Shown here piece after piece: positions 1-10,265 of a stretch of DNA of 45,246 nt. The DNA comes from an uncultured Eubacteriales bacterium (lineage in GTDB: Bacteria; Bacillota; Clostridia; Christensenellales; UBA1242). The translations under genes and the position numbers were made by a program. Where the stretch lies: the NCBI GenBank assembly GCA_900552105.1, contig URYH01000008.1, positions 1 through 45,246 of the forward strand, read 5' to 3'. How positions within the stretch are numbered: the first letter of the stretch is position 1; each line of letters opens with the position of its first letter. The notes below the pieces were generated by a model, which was not told the DNA's origin, did not search any database, and worked only from the letters and a program-made list of their open reading frames with translations.

Positions 1-188
1 AATATTTTTTAATTATTTTTTCGATTTCAAAAAAGTTTTTTGAATCATGTCTTTGATTTCTTGAATTATATAAGAAATTTTTTGTTCAACCCAAAATTTT
101 GGCGGCAAAGTGTGATGCCGAAGTGCTTTTTGTGAACTGAAACATGGTTAAAAGTGTCGAGTTTTGGCAAAAAATTGTTTATATTTGT

Positions 189-218
189 TTGATTATTTTT
201 TTAATTGAGTGTTATATT
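189..218 (+). promoter_or_regulatory. Candidate promoter of the giant lipoprotein gene
   Basis: TTGATT and TATATT hexamers are separated by 18 bases, about 30 bases before the lipoprotein start codon. The gene has a weak Shine-Dalgarno (AGGGG) 9 bases before its ATG. The remaining bases 1-188 are AT-rich and show no gene or other signal that I can support. Confidence 0.4.
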
Positions 219-249
219 ATTATTAATTATACATAATAGGGGAAAACAT

Positions 250-3200
250 ATGAAAAAATTGAAAACCTTTTTTGCGTGTCTAATTTTGCTTTGCTCATGC
301 GTGATTTTTGCTTCATGTCAGAGCGGAGTTCAAAAAGTCGAGTTTGGCGAAACCTCGCCGGTTGTTATGGAAGTTGGAGAAACTTATGAGCCAAATATTT
401 TTGTATCTCCGTCAAAATTTGAGGGGAAGATTGAGTTGTCGTCGAGCAACCCAAAGATTGTTGTTGTACCCCCAGACAACAAACTTGTTGCTGTTGGAAT
501 TGGAACAGCTCAAATTGAGGCAAGAGTTGGCGACAAATCTGCAAACCTTGTTGTTGAGGTTGTTGAAAAAAGACAGAAACTTGAAACCCCTGTTGGCTTT
601 CACTATGAAGCAGCAACCAATAGGCTTGTTTGGTCTCCAACGAGCAATGCAAGTTCATACGATGTTGAAGTTAACGGCGAGATTGTTGCAAAAAATTTGA
701 CGACAAACTTCTATGAAATCACTTCTTCTCAAAATGTTCAAAAGGTTAGAATCAAAGCGAACGGAATAAACCGTTATTCAGATTCAGATTTTACACAATT
801 TTATCAATTCAAAAACCTTGAAAGCCCAACCAATTTGGTTTTCGACAAACAAACACAAACTCTTTCGTGGAGTTATCCAACAAATTCTGCAAAATTCAAA
901 GTTTGCATAAACAAAGTGCTCATGGACGTTGCAAGTCAAAAGTCTTTTGTTCTTAATCTTGTTGAAGCAGGAACTTATGATATATCTGTTGTCGCAGTTG
1001 CTGAAAGTCAAAGCGAAAACGGAGTTCTCTTATTTGATTCACTTCGTTCAGAAAGCCTTGAAATTGTTCGTCTTGGTGGCGTTGACAAAGACAGCATTGT
1101 TTGGAACGCATCAGAAAACTTGCTCACTTGGGGAGAAGTTGAAAATGCGAAATATAAAATCGTTATTGACAACAACGCACCGATCCTTGCAGAAAAAAAC
1201 AACTTGAGAATAACAAACCTTGAAAAAGGTATTCATGAAATTAAAATCACACCTGTTTCAGACGAAAATCTCGTTCTTGACGCAAATGATGTTGCAACAA
1301 GCAATGTTGCAATAACAAAACAACTTTCAACACCTGAAATTGTGGGATTTGATGCAGACACAAACAAACTCACACTCACAAATGTTGGAGAGGCGCAAAC
1401 TTTCAAAATTTTGAGCGGTGGCGTGGCGATCTATGATGGCCCAGCAGAAATTGTTGGCGGCAATGCACTCATCACTCTTCCAGTTGGTTGTTTTGACCAA
1501 GCGGGAGAATATAGACTTGCGGCAATATCAACTGAGGATGCAGCGAGATTTTATACTGAATCAAATTTGAGTGAAACATACATTATTACAAGACTTTCCG
1601 CACCAACTTATCTCAATATTGAAAACGGAACAACTTTTGCCTTTGCAACACTTCCTCAAGCAACATTCGGCTACACAATTTTTGTTGCAGGCGCAGAACA
1701 AGAACTGAGTGAACCAAAATATGAATTATATAATCTTGTTCCTGGCAGATATGAAGTCAAAGTTAAATATCTTGGAAACAAAAATACAATTTTGGAAAGT
1801 GCATATTCGTCAATCACTGTTGAAAAACTCAGCACACCAGTCCTTGAATTCGACAAATCAACCATGTGGCTTTCAATCAACAAAGATTCAACCGTCATGT
1901 CTGGCTATGACATCACAATCAATGGTTCTCTCCACAAAAATGTTTGGCCATATCCAGGCAACGAACATGACAATCAATTTTCACTTGATGGTCTTCTTGC
2001 GGTTGGACAAAATCAGATAACCGTCCAAACTTTGCCACAAAACAATGAAATTTTGAGCAATGTTGCAACAATTGATATCTATAAACTTGAAGAAATTGCA
2101 AACATTGAACACGAAACAAAAGACGATGTTTCCTATATAAAATTTGACACCAATCCAAATTACACAAATTATGTTGTCAAGCTCAATTCTTTGACAAATC
2201 TTGATCACACGGTTTCAAGTGACGGTGGCAAAACAATTCTCAAACTCAAAGATGCAACATCTGCAATTTTTGAAAATGCAGGCAAATATACTCTCACAGT
2301 TGAAGCTCATTCGACAGACAAAAACATCATCAATGCTCCAATCGAACAAATTCAAATTGAAAAACTTGCCGAACCTTTGGGGCTTGCGTTTGAATTTCCA
2401 AACAAACTTTATTGGAATAGATTTGTTGAACTTGACAACAATTTTGAACTTCTTGTCACAAAAGACGGAGCAACCATTCACTCTCAAACAACAACAGAAA
2501 ATGAGTTGTCACTTTCAGACCTTGCCCTTGGCACTTTGAAAGCAAAAGTAAAACTCTTGGGCAACGGCAAAGATGTTTTGGATTCAAACTATTGTGCAGA
2601 AATTGAATTTGCACATGAAAAACTTTCAAAACCTCAAAATGTTGAGTATTCTGACGACTTGATTATTTGGAGCGAGGTTGTTGGAGCGGATTGTTATGAA
2701 ATTTCAATTGGTTCTCAAAAATTTGAGAGCGAAAGCAATTCGTTTGTCACATCCGACCTTTCTGTTGGACAATATCACGCAACAATCAAAGCACTTTGCA
2801 GAAAAGATGCAACAATCACAAGCGATTATGCAGAACTTCCTTTCACAATCACAAGAAAACTCGCAAGTCCAACAAATCTGCAATTCGATAAAGCAACAAG
2901 AACTTTGACATTTGGCGGAGTTGCCACAGCAACAAATGGTGCACCTGCAACTGCATCAAAATATATGGTTTATATCAATGGAAGCCCAGCATCTGCTGAA
3001 TACACCAACAAAACATCATTCATATTCAATTCCGATGCATTCCTCAATGCGGGAACATACGCGATTGAAGTTCAAGCATTTGGCGAAGGCATCTATACTG
3101 AATTGAGTGAAAAATCTGATCCGCTCACGCTTGAAAAACTTGCTGCTCCAACAGCAATCAAGATTGAAGGGGAGCATGTTGATTGTTTGTTTAATTCCGA

Positions 3201-6200
3201 GATTGTGGATCATGTTGAAATTTTAACAAACGGCACTGAGAACAAAGATCTTTCAAAGCTTTCAGGTGAAATTAATATAAAAGCAAGATACATTGGCAAG
3301 ACGAATGAACTTATCGATAGCGAATACTACGAAACAACAATATATCGCCTTGGAAAAATTTCAGATTTCATGCTAAAAAATGATGCAATAACATGGAGTC
3401 CTGTTGGAAATGCTTCGGGTTATGTGCTTTCAATAAAACCAGAAAACGAAAACCTCGAAAAATTTTATCTTGGCAGTGATGTGTCTTCATTTTCTTATGA
3501 ATTCCGCTATGAAGGTTCATACACCATTGAGATTTATGCACAAGGCGGAGAGGTTGACGGAAAACAATATCTTGATTCCGCTCATGAAACGCTTGTTGTC
3601 ACAAAAAACATCGCACCAACAAATGTTCAACTTGTTGAGAACCCCGAAACTGGCATCATAACCATCACCTATGATTACGATAATGAAGAAAACTGTGCAA
3701 GCAAATACGGAATTTATGTTGACGGCGTATTGCTTGGTGAATCTGCAACAAAACAGTTTCAATGTGAAAGTGTTGTTTTCTCGACTGTAAAAATTTACGA
3801 AGTTCAAGTCAAAGCTGTTGGAAATAACACAAACAATTTTGTTTCTTCCGCACTTTCGTCCGGTTTTATAACCGAAAGATTGTTGTCGCCGCTTGATGAT
3901 TCAAATTATCGTGGACTTGATGGATATAACTTCACTTTCTTCTGGGAAAATGTAAACACCAACACTGCATATCAAGTTTTCATCAAACAATATATCAACA
4001 ACGAAGAGGTCGCTGAAATTAAATCAGCGTATATTGAAGCATCTAACTCCGGTATGTTATATGTAAGCTTTTATGACGAAATGCAAACAAATCAATATGT
4101 AGAAGGAGAAGTTAGAATATATTGCTACGCCATTGGAGATAATTCAAGATATCTTGGAACATCAAAGACCGTGTGTTTGCCATTTAATTTTTCTCCACAA
4201 CCAATTGTTTCTCATGATGCTGATAATTTGTTGTTAAAAAGAGCGAATGAACAATATGCAGTTTCTGTCGAGTATTTTATAACCAATGAAAATGGAGTAG
4301 AAAGTGAACACATAAGCACTGGCTATCAAATGATTGATTCCATTAATGTCAATGAGGTTCTTAATGACCCGGAATTTGCTTCAGGAGAAATCACATTTAT
4401 CATAAGACAATGGAAAGGTGGCGGAGAAATGCCTTCTGCACCTCTCACATACAAAGTAAAAAGATTTAAGGATACAACTTCTTGTGAATTCCTTAGAGAT
4501 GAAACTGATTCAGACATAATTTATTTGAAATGGGCACCAGTCGATGGAGCAAGTGGATATTTGGTCGCGATTGGAGATGACTATGGCGAAATGAAAATAA
4601 TATATAATGGTGTTGATTGCCAATTTGCACTTCCAATTTCAGAGATGTTTGATTCACGTAATTATTTCTACATCCAAACATTGGGGAGCCCAGAAACAGG
4701 ATTTTCTTCCGTTGGACGTGCAAAAGCATCAAAAATAAAACTTGTTGCAAGCCACTTAAATTTTAGAAATGAAAATGGTGTTATTACGTGGAGCGATGGA
4801 CAGATAGGAAACATTCGCTCATTCAGTTCGGGATTTAAATTGGTGGTTATCGATGAAAAAGGAAGCACAACCTATTCTCTTGACAACAACACCTACAAAC
4901 ATTTATTGACTGGTCATTCGGGACAGCTCACCTTGAAATTAAAACGCATTGGAAATTTGATTGCTGGCATTGACTCAGATTATGCAGAACTAAATCTTGT
5001 CAAACTTCCAAAACCGACAAATATCAGAGTTGTTGAAGGTGAAATTAAATGGGATCACTCTTTCACACTTGGAGAAGGTCAAAACCTCAACTTTGTTTAC
5101 AACATTGACAATCAAGAATTTGATGCAACACCTGATGGAATTGCTCAACTGACTTCGGTTCTTCTTGCAAACAAGGAGTATAAGGCAACTGTTCAAGCAA
5201 AAAATCCAGAACTGTTCTTGTCAAGTGACCCTAGTGATGAAATTTCAATAAAAATTCTTGAAAACCCAAACACTGATGATAATACAACATATATTTCAAC
5301 GAACATCGACAAAACAATCAGTTCGTTCAACTGGGCAAGCACTGTGGGTGCATCAAAGTATGAAGTTGAAGTTGCTGGAGAAACAATGTCAAGCCCACTT
5401 CTTCAAAAGACAACTGACACAAAATGGAAAATTCCAAGTCTTGATGCGGGAGCGTATTCAATTCGAGTTAGACGCATTGGGGGAACTGGGTTGGTTGATG
5501 GAGTTGGATATTTATCTTCGGGTTTTTCAACAGCAATCGCTTTTAATGTTCTCGCTGCGCCAGAAGTTTCTGTGTCAAACGGTGAACTCACATGGCTTTC
5601 TCAAGACGGAGCAAACAATTATTACATTTATGTTGGTGACGGACATAAGGTTTGTGGGAATGTGACATATTGGACATTTGTTGACGAATATAAAGATTTC
5701 ACAAAAGAGACAAACATCAATCTGTTTATGCAAGCAATCGGCGATGGGGTAAACTTTTTGGCGAGTGCAAAAACAAGCGAAATCAAAGTTGTCAAACCTC
5801 GTCCTCCACAAATGCTTGTTGCAAAAGACGGTGCGCTTTGTTGGAACGATCTTGGCGGCTACACCTATTTTGAAGACACAGAAAACAAAAAAATCTATCT
5901 TGACTTTTTGCAAAACGACACAACATATGAGAGTTTTGAAATTGATGTCGACCTTCTCAGAAATGGTTGGCCACTTGATGACAACTATTTGCAAAAACTC
6001 ACGACCAATCTTCCAGCGGGCAACTATTCTCTCAAAATCAAACAAATTGGCGACAGCAAAAAAGTTATAACAAGTGAATATTCAGATCAGACTCTTGACA
6101 TTGTTGTTGCACCAACCCCAACAAATGTATTTATCAACGAACACAAGTTGCAATGGGAAGGCGTGACACTTGATAATTACAGTGACACAAACGAAATTGT

Positions 6201-9165
6201 TTATGTTGTTTATGTTTTTGACAACGTTGCAAATGATTGGGTTAAACTTGCTGAAACAAATGCGACTTTCCTTGATGTTGAAAACACCAATGGACTTTTG
6301 AAACCTCAACACACATCACTTGCAGTTTCTGTCAAAGGAAACACAACAGCCGAAGGCATGCAGAATTATGTGACAGGAAACATGTCAGAAAAAGTTGACA
6401 TCATTGTTCTTGGTTCAACAAGCGACATCCAAACAGTTGAAGGAAACCTCACTTGGGGGATTGTTGCAAATGCCGTAAACTATCGCATCAAGTCGGAAAC
6501 AAACAACATGGTTGTTGAGGGTGGAGTTCAAGCTTCTTATCTTCAAGGCTTTGACTCAGGTGTTCACAACATCAAAATCAGAGCACTTGGAAACGGCACA
6601 TCAAAATTTGGCAGCTGCATCATCAATGGTGTTTGGGGTGAAAGCTCAACATTCACAAAACTTGAAACACCTGTTGTTTCAACAATAACAAGCGATGACA
6701 ACAAGACAGAATGGGGTTCATTCCGTTGGGAGGCAAATAACAAGGCAGCGGGTTATAATATTTATGTGAACAACAATCTATACAATCACATTGAAGGAAA
6801 TATTTACGAAAGTGATTATCCGGGGAGTGACGTAAATGTCTATGCTTTCCAAGCAAAAGGGAATAGTGTCATTCCGAGCGAGGGTAATCCAGCATACATT
6901 TCTTCCAATCCATCAAACGGACTTGCTTGTGTTCGCATGGCAAAAATCACAGGCGTGAGAGTTGTTGATGGAAAACTCTATTGGTTGCCTTCAACCCGTG
7001 CAGCAACAATAAAATACTACTTTGTTGAGTTCTATCAAGCAGGCGAAAGAATTGCACGTGTTCCAGTTGTTGTCAACGACAAAGATCTTGTCAAAGTCAA
7101 TGAAGTTTCAATGGTTGAATTTGACGTTGCAGGATTTGTGGAAAAAGGCACATACACTGTTCTTGTGAGAGAAGTGCTCAACAGCGACACATACATTGCA
7201 GGAGTTGAATCAGATCCAATTGAAATTTCAAAACTTGAAGCTCCTGGTGAAGTTCGTCTTGACAACGGAATTTTGACTTGGAACAATGTTGAAGATGCAA
7301 CGGGATATATTCTTCGAATTGTTTCCGACACCAACACAATGGAATTTGTTGAAGGATTTAGTTTTGATGCTGACAGCAATTCATGGCGCTGGGTTTCAGA
7401 ACTCGAAACAGGAATTTATCGCGTGTCACTCAGAGCGGTTTCGACTGATGAAAACAAACTTCGTTCTTCATGGACAACAAAGAATGGTGAACTAAAAAAA
7501 GATGAGGCAAGTGATTGGCAAGTTCGTCAAATTCCAAAAATCGCACTTCAACACATCACAGTTAATAATGATGGAGAAATCACTTGGACAATCTCAGAAT
7601 CTTCATCAGCAAACATTCCAGTGAACAAAGCATACATCATTTGGAGAAAAGGTGAAGAGACCTATGACAACACTCCAGTTCTTGAACCAAAATATAAGGC
7701 AGATGAAAACCTTTTGGGAATTGCGATTAGAACAATTCCACTTGAAGGAAATGAATTTGACTACTTTGCTTCTGTGTTCAGTGAAATCAAAGATGTTGAG
7801 AAACCTGAACCTCCAAAAGATTTGACATACGACGAAACAAGACAAATCTTCACATGGGCATCAGCTGGCACAAGCGATGCGACCTACATTGTCTTTTACT
7901 CAATTGATGGAGGACCTGAACAAGAACTTGATGTGGAGGATGTGAACAAATTTGTGCCAACCAAACCAGGGAATTATAAAGTTTCTGTCAAAGTAAAAAA
8001 ATCCAACACAGAAATCGGAACAAGTGTGAAGAGTGAAGAAGTTGAAGGTGTATTCAATTTGTTTAGTGAGGGAGACGGAACAGCAAGCACACCATTCCTC
8101 GTCAATTCAACAAACTTTGAGAACATGATGTATCGACCAGAAGCACATTTCAAACTAAACGAAAATATTGTTCGCAGAAATTGTGCTCCACTTGGGGCAA
8201 ATGCAAAATCTCCAACTCAATTCTTAGGCAAACTTGACGGAAACAACAAAACAATCACAGTTTGCTTTGAGGAAAACCAAAAATCAATTTGGACTGGAAT
8301 TTTTGCCGAACTTGGCAATGGTGCTCAAGTAAAAAATCTCAACATTATTGTTGATGGGAATTTTAATTTGGATATGGCTTCTTCAACAGCAATTCACGCC
8401 GGCGTCATCGCGGGTTGTGTAAATGGTTCGGAAGCAATTATTGAAAATTGTAAAGTTTCAGGAACAACAACAATAATCAGAAACCGCAACAAAGAAACAA
8501 GATTTGGGACATTTGTTGGATTGTTGAAAGCTGGAACAATAAAATCCTGCACAAGCGAACTGAATATCACAACTCAAATAAACGACTTTAGCAAAGTCGG
8601 CGGAATTGTTGGAATGGTTGGCTCAGATTCAGCAACAAATGCAGTCGTTGATGCTTGCAAAAATTATGGCACGATTCGTGGTGCGAACACAATTGGCGGA
8701 ATTGCTGCATACAACTATGGCACGATAAAAAATTCAACAAACTCCGGAGATATCCAGTCAGAAGCAATATCATATATGTCCGGGGGGTATGAAGTGTCTT
8801 GTCCTTCGATTGCAGGTGGAATTGTTGGAGAAAACTTTGGAACAAAAACAAGCGATGAAGTCGTTGGCGGAATTGTTAAAAATTGTGAAAACACAGGACT
8901 TATTACTGCTGCGAACACAAGTGGCTCACAAACCCCAAATAGCTATGCCGGCGGAATTGTTGGAGAAACAACTCACGGACTCATTGATGAAAACAGAAGC
9001 CGTGGAGAAGTCGATATTGACACAAACAACCCTTCTTCAACAAAAGCTGCACAAGCAATTGTGGGAGATTTCAAAAGTTATTCAGAAACTTCAACGAACT
9101 ACAAAGCATCAAACCTTTCACAAATTGTTCCAACTGGAATGAATATGACAATCATAGATTTATGA
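250..9165 (+). CDS. Giant FN3-repeat / GLUG surface lipoprotein
   Basis: A 2,971-residue protein predicted to be exported and lipid-anchored on the outer face of the membrane. It starts with MKK, a hydrophobic stretch and a lipobox ending at Cys23 (IFASC). Residues about 25-115 resemble a bacterial Ig-like (Big2) domain. They are followed by about 28 degenerate repeats of 85-100 residues, each opening with a pattern like L-x-x-P-x-x-L and a Leu-x-Trp core strand and closing with G-x-Y-x-I-x-V-x-A, as in fibronectin type III folds. From about residue 2600 the sequence changes to GLUG-type beta-helix repeats (GGIVG, GTI-x-N, AGGIVGE). No LPxTG sorting signal or catalytic domain is visible. The start at 250 is chosen because it gives the signal peptide; an upstream in-frame codon at 205 would bury it. 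Likely an adhesin or matrix-binding protein; the ligand is unknown. Inference from domain type only. Confidence 0.9.
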   Translation: MKKLKTFFACLILLCSCVIFASCQSGVQKVEFGETSPVVMEVGETYEPNIFVSPSKFEGKIELSSSNPKIVVVPPDNKLVAVGIGTAQIEARVGDKSANLVVEVVEKRQKLETPVGFHYEAATNRLVWSPTSNASSYDVEVNGEIVAKNLTTNFYEITSSQNVQKVRIKANGINRYSDSDFTQFYQFKNLESPTNLVFDKQTQTLSWSYPTNSAKFKVCINKVLMDVASQKSFVLNLVEAGTYDISVVAVAESQSENGVLLFDSLRSESLEIVRLGGVDKDSIVWNASENLLTWGEVENAKYKIVIDNNAPILAEKNNLRITNLEKGIHEIKITPVSDENLVLDANDVATSNVAITKQLSTPEIVGFDADTNKLTLTNVGEAQTFKILSGGVAIYDGPAEIVGGNALITLPVGCFDQAGEYRLAAISTEDAARFYTESNLSETYIITRLSAPTYLNIENGTTFAFATLPQATFGYTIFVAGAEQELSEPKYELYNLVPGRYEVKVKYLGNKNTILESAYSSITVEKLSTPVLEFDKSTMWLSINKDSTVMSGYDITINGSLHKNVWPYPGNEHDNQFSLDGLLAVGQNQITVQTLPQNNEILSNVATIDIYKLEEIANIEHETKDDVSYIKFDTNPNYTNYVVKLNSLTNLDHTVSSDGGKTILKLKDATSAIFENAGKYTLTVEAHSTDKNIINAPIEQIQIEKLAEPLGLAFEFPNKLYWNRFVELDNNFELLVTKDGATIHSQTTTENELSLSDLALGTLKAKVKLLGNGKDVLDSNYCAEIEFAHEKLSKPQNVEYSDDLIIWSEVVGADCYEISIGSQKFESESNSFVTSDLSVGQYHATIKALCRKDATITSDYAELPFTITRKLASPTNLQFDKATRTLTFGGVATATNGAPATASKYMVYINGSPASAEYTNKTSFIFNSDAFLNAGTYAIEVQAFGEGIYTELSEKSDPLTLEKLAAPTAIKIEGEHVDCLFNSEIVDHVEILTNGTENKDLSKLSGEINIKARYIGKTNELIDSEYYETTIYRLGKISDFMLKNDAITWSPVGNASGYVLSIKPENENLEKFYLGSDVSSFSYEFRYEGSYTIEIYAQGGEVDGKQYLDSAHETLVVTKNIAPTNVQLVENPETGIITITYDYDNEENCASKYGIYVDGVLLGESATKQFQCESVVFSTVKIYEVQVKAVGNNTNNFVSSALSSGFITERLLSPLDDSNYRGLDGYNFTFFWENVNTNTAYQVFIKQYINNEEVAEIKSAYIEASNSGMLYVSFYDEMQTNQYVEGEVRIYCYAIGDNSRYLGTSKTVCLPFNFSPQPIVSHDADNLLLKRANEQYAVSVEYFITNENGVESEHISTGYQMIDSINVNEVLNDPEFASGEITFIIRQWKGGGEMPSAPLTYKVKRFKDTTSCEFLRDETDSDIIYLKWAPVDGASGYLVAIGDDYGEMKIIYNGVDCQFALPISEMFDSRNYFYIQTLGSPETGFSSVGRAKASKIKLVASHLNFRNENGVITWSDGQIGNIRSFSSGFKLVVIDEKGSTTYSLDNNTYKHLLTGHSGQLTLKLKRIGNLIAGIDSDYAELNLVKLPKPTNIRVVEGEIKWDHSFTLGEGQNLNFVYNIDNQEFDATPDGIAQLTSVLLANKEYKATVQAKNPELFLSSDPSDEISIKILENPNTDDNTTYISTNIDKTISSFNWASTVGASKYEVEVAGETMSSPLLQKTTDTKWKIPSLDAGAYSIRVRRIGGTGLVDGVGYLSSGFSTAIAFNVLAAPEVSVSNGELTWLSQDGANNYYIYVGDGHKVCGNVTYWTFVDEYKDFTKETNINLFMQAIGDGVNFLASAKTSEIKVVKPRPPQMLVAKDGALCWNDLGGYTYFEDTENKKIYLDFLQNDTTYESFEIDVDLLRNGWPLDDNYLQKLTTNLPAGNYSLKIKQIGDSKKVITSEYSDQTLDIVVAPTPTNVFINEHKLQWEGVTLDNYSDTNEIVYVVYVFDNVANDWVKLAETNATFLDVENTNGLLKPQHTSLAVSVKGNTTAEGMQNYVTGNMSEKVDIIVLGSTSDIQTVEGNLTWGIVANAVNYRIKSETNNMVVEGGVQASYLQGFDSGVHNIKIRALGNGTSKFGSCIINGVWGESSTFTKLETPVVSTITSDDNKTEWGSFRWEANNKAAGYNIYVNNNLYNHIEGNIYESDYPGSDVNVYAFQAKGNSVIPSEGNPAYISSNPSNGLACVRMAKITGVRVVDGKLYWLPSTRAATIKYYFVEFYQAGERIARVPVVVNDKDLVKVNEVSMVEFDVAGFVEKGTYTVLVREVLNSDTYIAGVESDPIEISKLEAPGEVRLDNGILTWNNVEDATGYILRIVSDTNTMEFVEGFSFDADSNSWRWVSELETGIYRVSLRAVSTDENKLRSSWTTKNGELKKDEASDWQVRQIPKIALQHITVNNDGEITWTISESSSANIPVNKAYIIWRKGEETYDNTPVLEPKYKADENLLGIAIRTIPLEGNEFDYFASVFSEIKDVEKPEPPKDLTYDETRQIFTWASAGTSDATYIVFYSIDGGPEQELDVEDVNKFVPTKPGNYKVSVKVKKSNTEIGTSVKSEEVEGVFNLFSEGDGTASTPFLVNSTNFENMMYRPEAHFKLNENIVRRNCAPLGANAKSPTQFLGKLDGNNKTITVCFEENQKSIWTGIFAELGNGAQVKNLNIIVDGNFNLDMASSTAIHAGVIAGCVNGSEAIIENCKVSGTTTIIRNRNKETRFGTFVGLLKAGTIKSCTSELNITTQINDFSKVGGIVGMVGSDSATNAVVDACKNYGTIRGANTIGGIAAYNYGTIKNSTNSGDIQSEAISYMSGGYEVSCPSIAGGIVGENFGTKTSDEVVGGIVKNCENTGLITAANTSGSQTPNSYAGGIVGETTHGLIDENRSRGEVDIDTNNPSSTKAAQAIVGDFKSYSETSTNYKASNLSQIVPTGMNMTIIDL

Positions 9166-9169
9166 GATT

Positions 9170-9191
9170 AGCAGCACCTTTGGGTGCTGCT
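9170..9191 (+). terminator. GC-rich hairpin after the giant lipoprotein
   Basis: A perfect stem (AGCAGCACC with GGTGCTGCT, small T-rich loop) begins four bases after the stop codon. It lacks a downstream T-run, so it may work as an mRNA-stabilising 3' hairpin rather than as an intrinsic terminator. Confidence 0.45.
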
Positions 9192-9236
9192 GTCGACAAA
9201 TTGTGCAAAATTCAATGCATTTAAAATTGCAGACTA

Positions 9237-9265
9237 TTTACAATGTTTTGAGCATAGGATATAAT
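9237..9265 (+). promoter_or_regulatory. Promoter of the second lipoprotein gene
   Basis: TTTACA and a consensus TATAAT are separated by 17 bases. The -10 ends only six bases before the ATG at 9272, so the predicted transcription start falls on or next to the start codon. Confidence 0.6.
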
Positions 9266-9271
9266 TATAAA

Positions 9272-10126
9272 ATGAAAAAAATTCACCGTTTGGCACTTGT
9301 TTTGATAATTTTGTGCTGCACATTCTTGTTTTGTGGATGTGCAACGGTTTCTTATTCTGTGATTGAAACCGAAAATGGCGGAGTCGGGCAAGTTGTTGAT
9401 ATTGAACTTGATGAAAAACAACTTGGCAGCGCTGGTGCAACTGCGTCTCAAATCACAAAAATGAAAAGCGACATAGCAACAATAATGAGGGACAAGCAAA
9501 CCGAAATCATGAACAACTATTTGCAAAAAGTTCAAAATGATAAAAGTTTGACAAGCGCACAGCGTCAAATGCTCGCAGAAGGTGTTGACACTGATGTCAA
9601 AGTTGCAGACTCGACTGTTTCAGCAAGTTTTGTTTTTGTCAACACTGCAACATACTACTATTTTTATGATATTGACACTTCTGACGGCGATGAGCAAGTT
9701 GTTGAAAAAAAAGAAAGTTTGTTTTACTCACGATACATTCAAACAACTCAAACAATTTTTTCTAATCAAGAACTAATCAATTCATACACAAAAATTGCTA
9801 ATGAATATATCGAAAGTCTACATCTCTCAAATCCCTTAAAAATTCAAACACCGCAATATTCCTATTCCTACAAAACCACAAACACAAGATTAAAAAGTGA
9901 TGCCGATCAAAAAACGGCAGAGAATGGCGCGGTCACACACACATGGTTTATGTCAAGTGACCAAACTCAACGCGAGATACATTTCTACACGGTTCAACCT
10001 CGCCGCGTGGTATGGTATTCATTTGCTCTTGGTGGAGCGATTGTGCTGGTTGGAGCGTTGTTCGTGGTGAACTATTTCAAATCAAAAAAAGCAAAGCGTG
10101 ATGAGGTTGAAGTCATCGAACCTTAA
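9272..10126 (+). CDS. Lipoprotein with C-terminal membrane anchor, unknown function
   Basis: A 284-residue protein of no family I recognise. The N-terminus is a lipoprotein signal (MKKIHR, hydrophobic run, lipobox LFCGC with Cys23). Residues 24 to about 245 form a mixed polar extracellular domain. Near residue 255 there is a second hydrophobic helix (WYSFALGGAIVLVGALF) followed by a basic tail (KSKKAKRDE), which would be cytoplasmic. The protein would therefore be tethered twice, by lipid and by helix. It stands alone between a hairpin and a strong terminator. The start at 9272 is chosen because it gives the signal peptide. The Shine-Dalgarno is poor and distant (AGGA, 12 bases away), and a perfect -10 sits just upstream, suggesting leaderless translation. 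Confidence 0.8.
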   Translation: MKKIHRLALVLIILCCTFLFCGCATVSYSVIETENGGVGQVVDIELDEKQLGSAGATASQITKMKSDIATIMRDKQTEIMNNYLQKVQNDKSLTSAQRQMLAEGVDTDVKVADSTVSASFVFVNTATYYYFYDIDTSDGDEQVVEKKESLFYSRYIQTTQTIFSNQELINSYTKIANEYIESLHLSNPLKIQTPQYSYSYKTTNTRLKSDADQKTAENGAVTHTWFMSSDQTQREIHFYTVQPRRVVWYSFALGGAIVLVGALFVVNYFKSKKAKRDEVEVIEP

Positions 10127-10128
10127 AA

Positions 10129-10168
10129 TGAAGAAGACATACTCATATGCTATGTCTTCTTTATTTTT
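10129..10168 (+). terminator. Intrinsic terminator
   Basis: An 11-bp stem AAGAAGACATA / TATGTCTTCTT with a 9-base loop is followed by TTATTTTT, immediately after the lipoprotein stop codon. Confidence 0.85.
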
Positions 10169-10228
10169 AGAACTCAAAAAAAGCAAATTAATTAAACATT
10201 GTGGAAAAAGTTTTTGAAAACCCATAAC

Positions 10229-10258
10229 AAAAAGACGATTTAATCGTCTTTTTTTGTT
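10229..10258 (-). terminator. Intrinsic terminator of fhs (bidirectional)
   Basis: A stem AAAAAGACGA / TCGTCTTTTT has A- and T-runs on its two sides, so it can act on either strand. It lies just after the stop codon of fhs, which reads leftward. Confidence 0.8.
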
Positions 10259-10265
10259 TATTAAT

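Noticed and set aside
1..249. End of an upstream gene or an RNA gene at the left edge
   Set aside because: The stretch is AT-rich, with only a short CGGCA/TGCCG hairpin near 110 and no coding frame or RNA motif.
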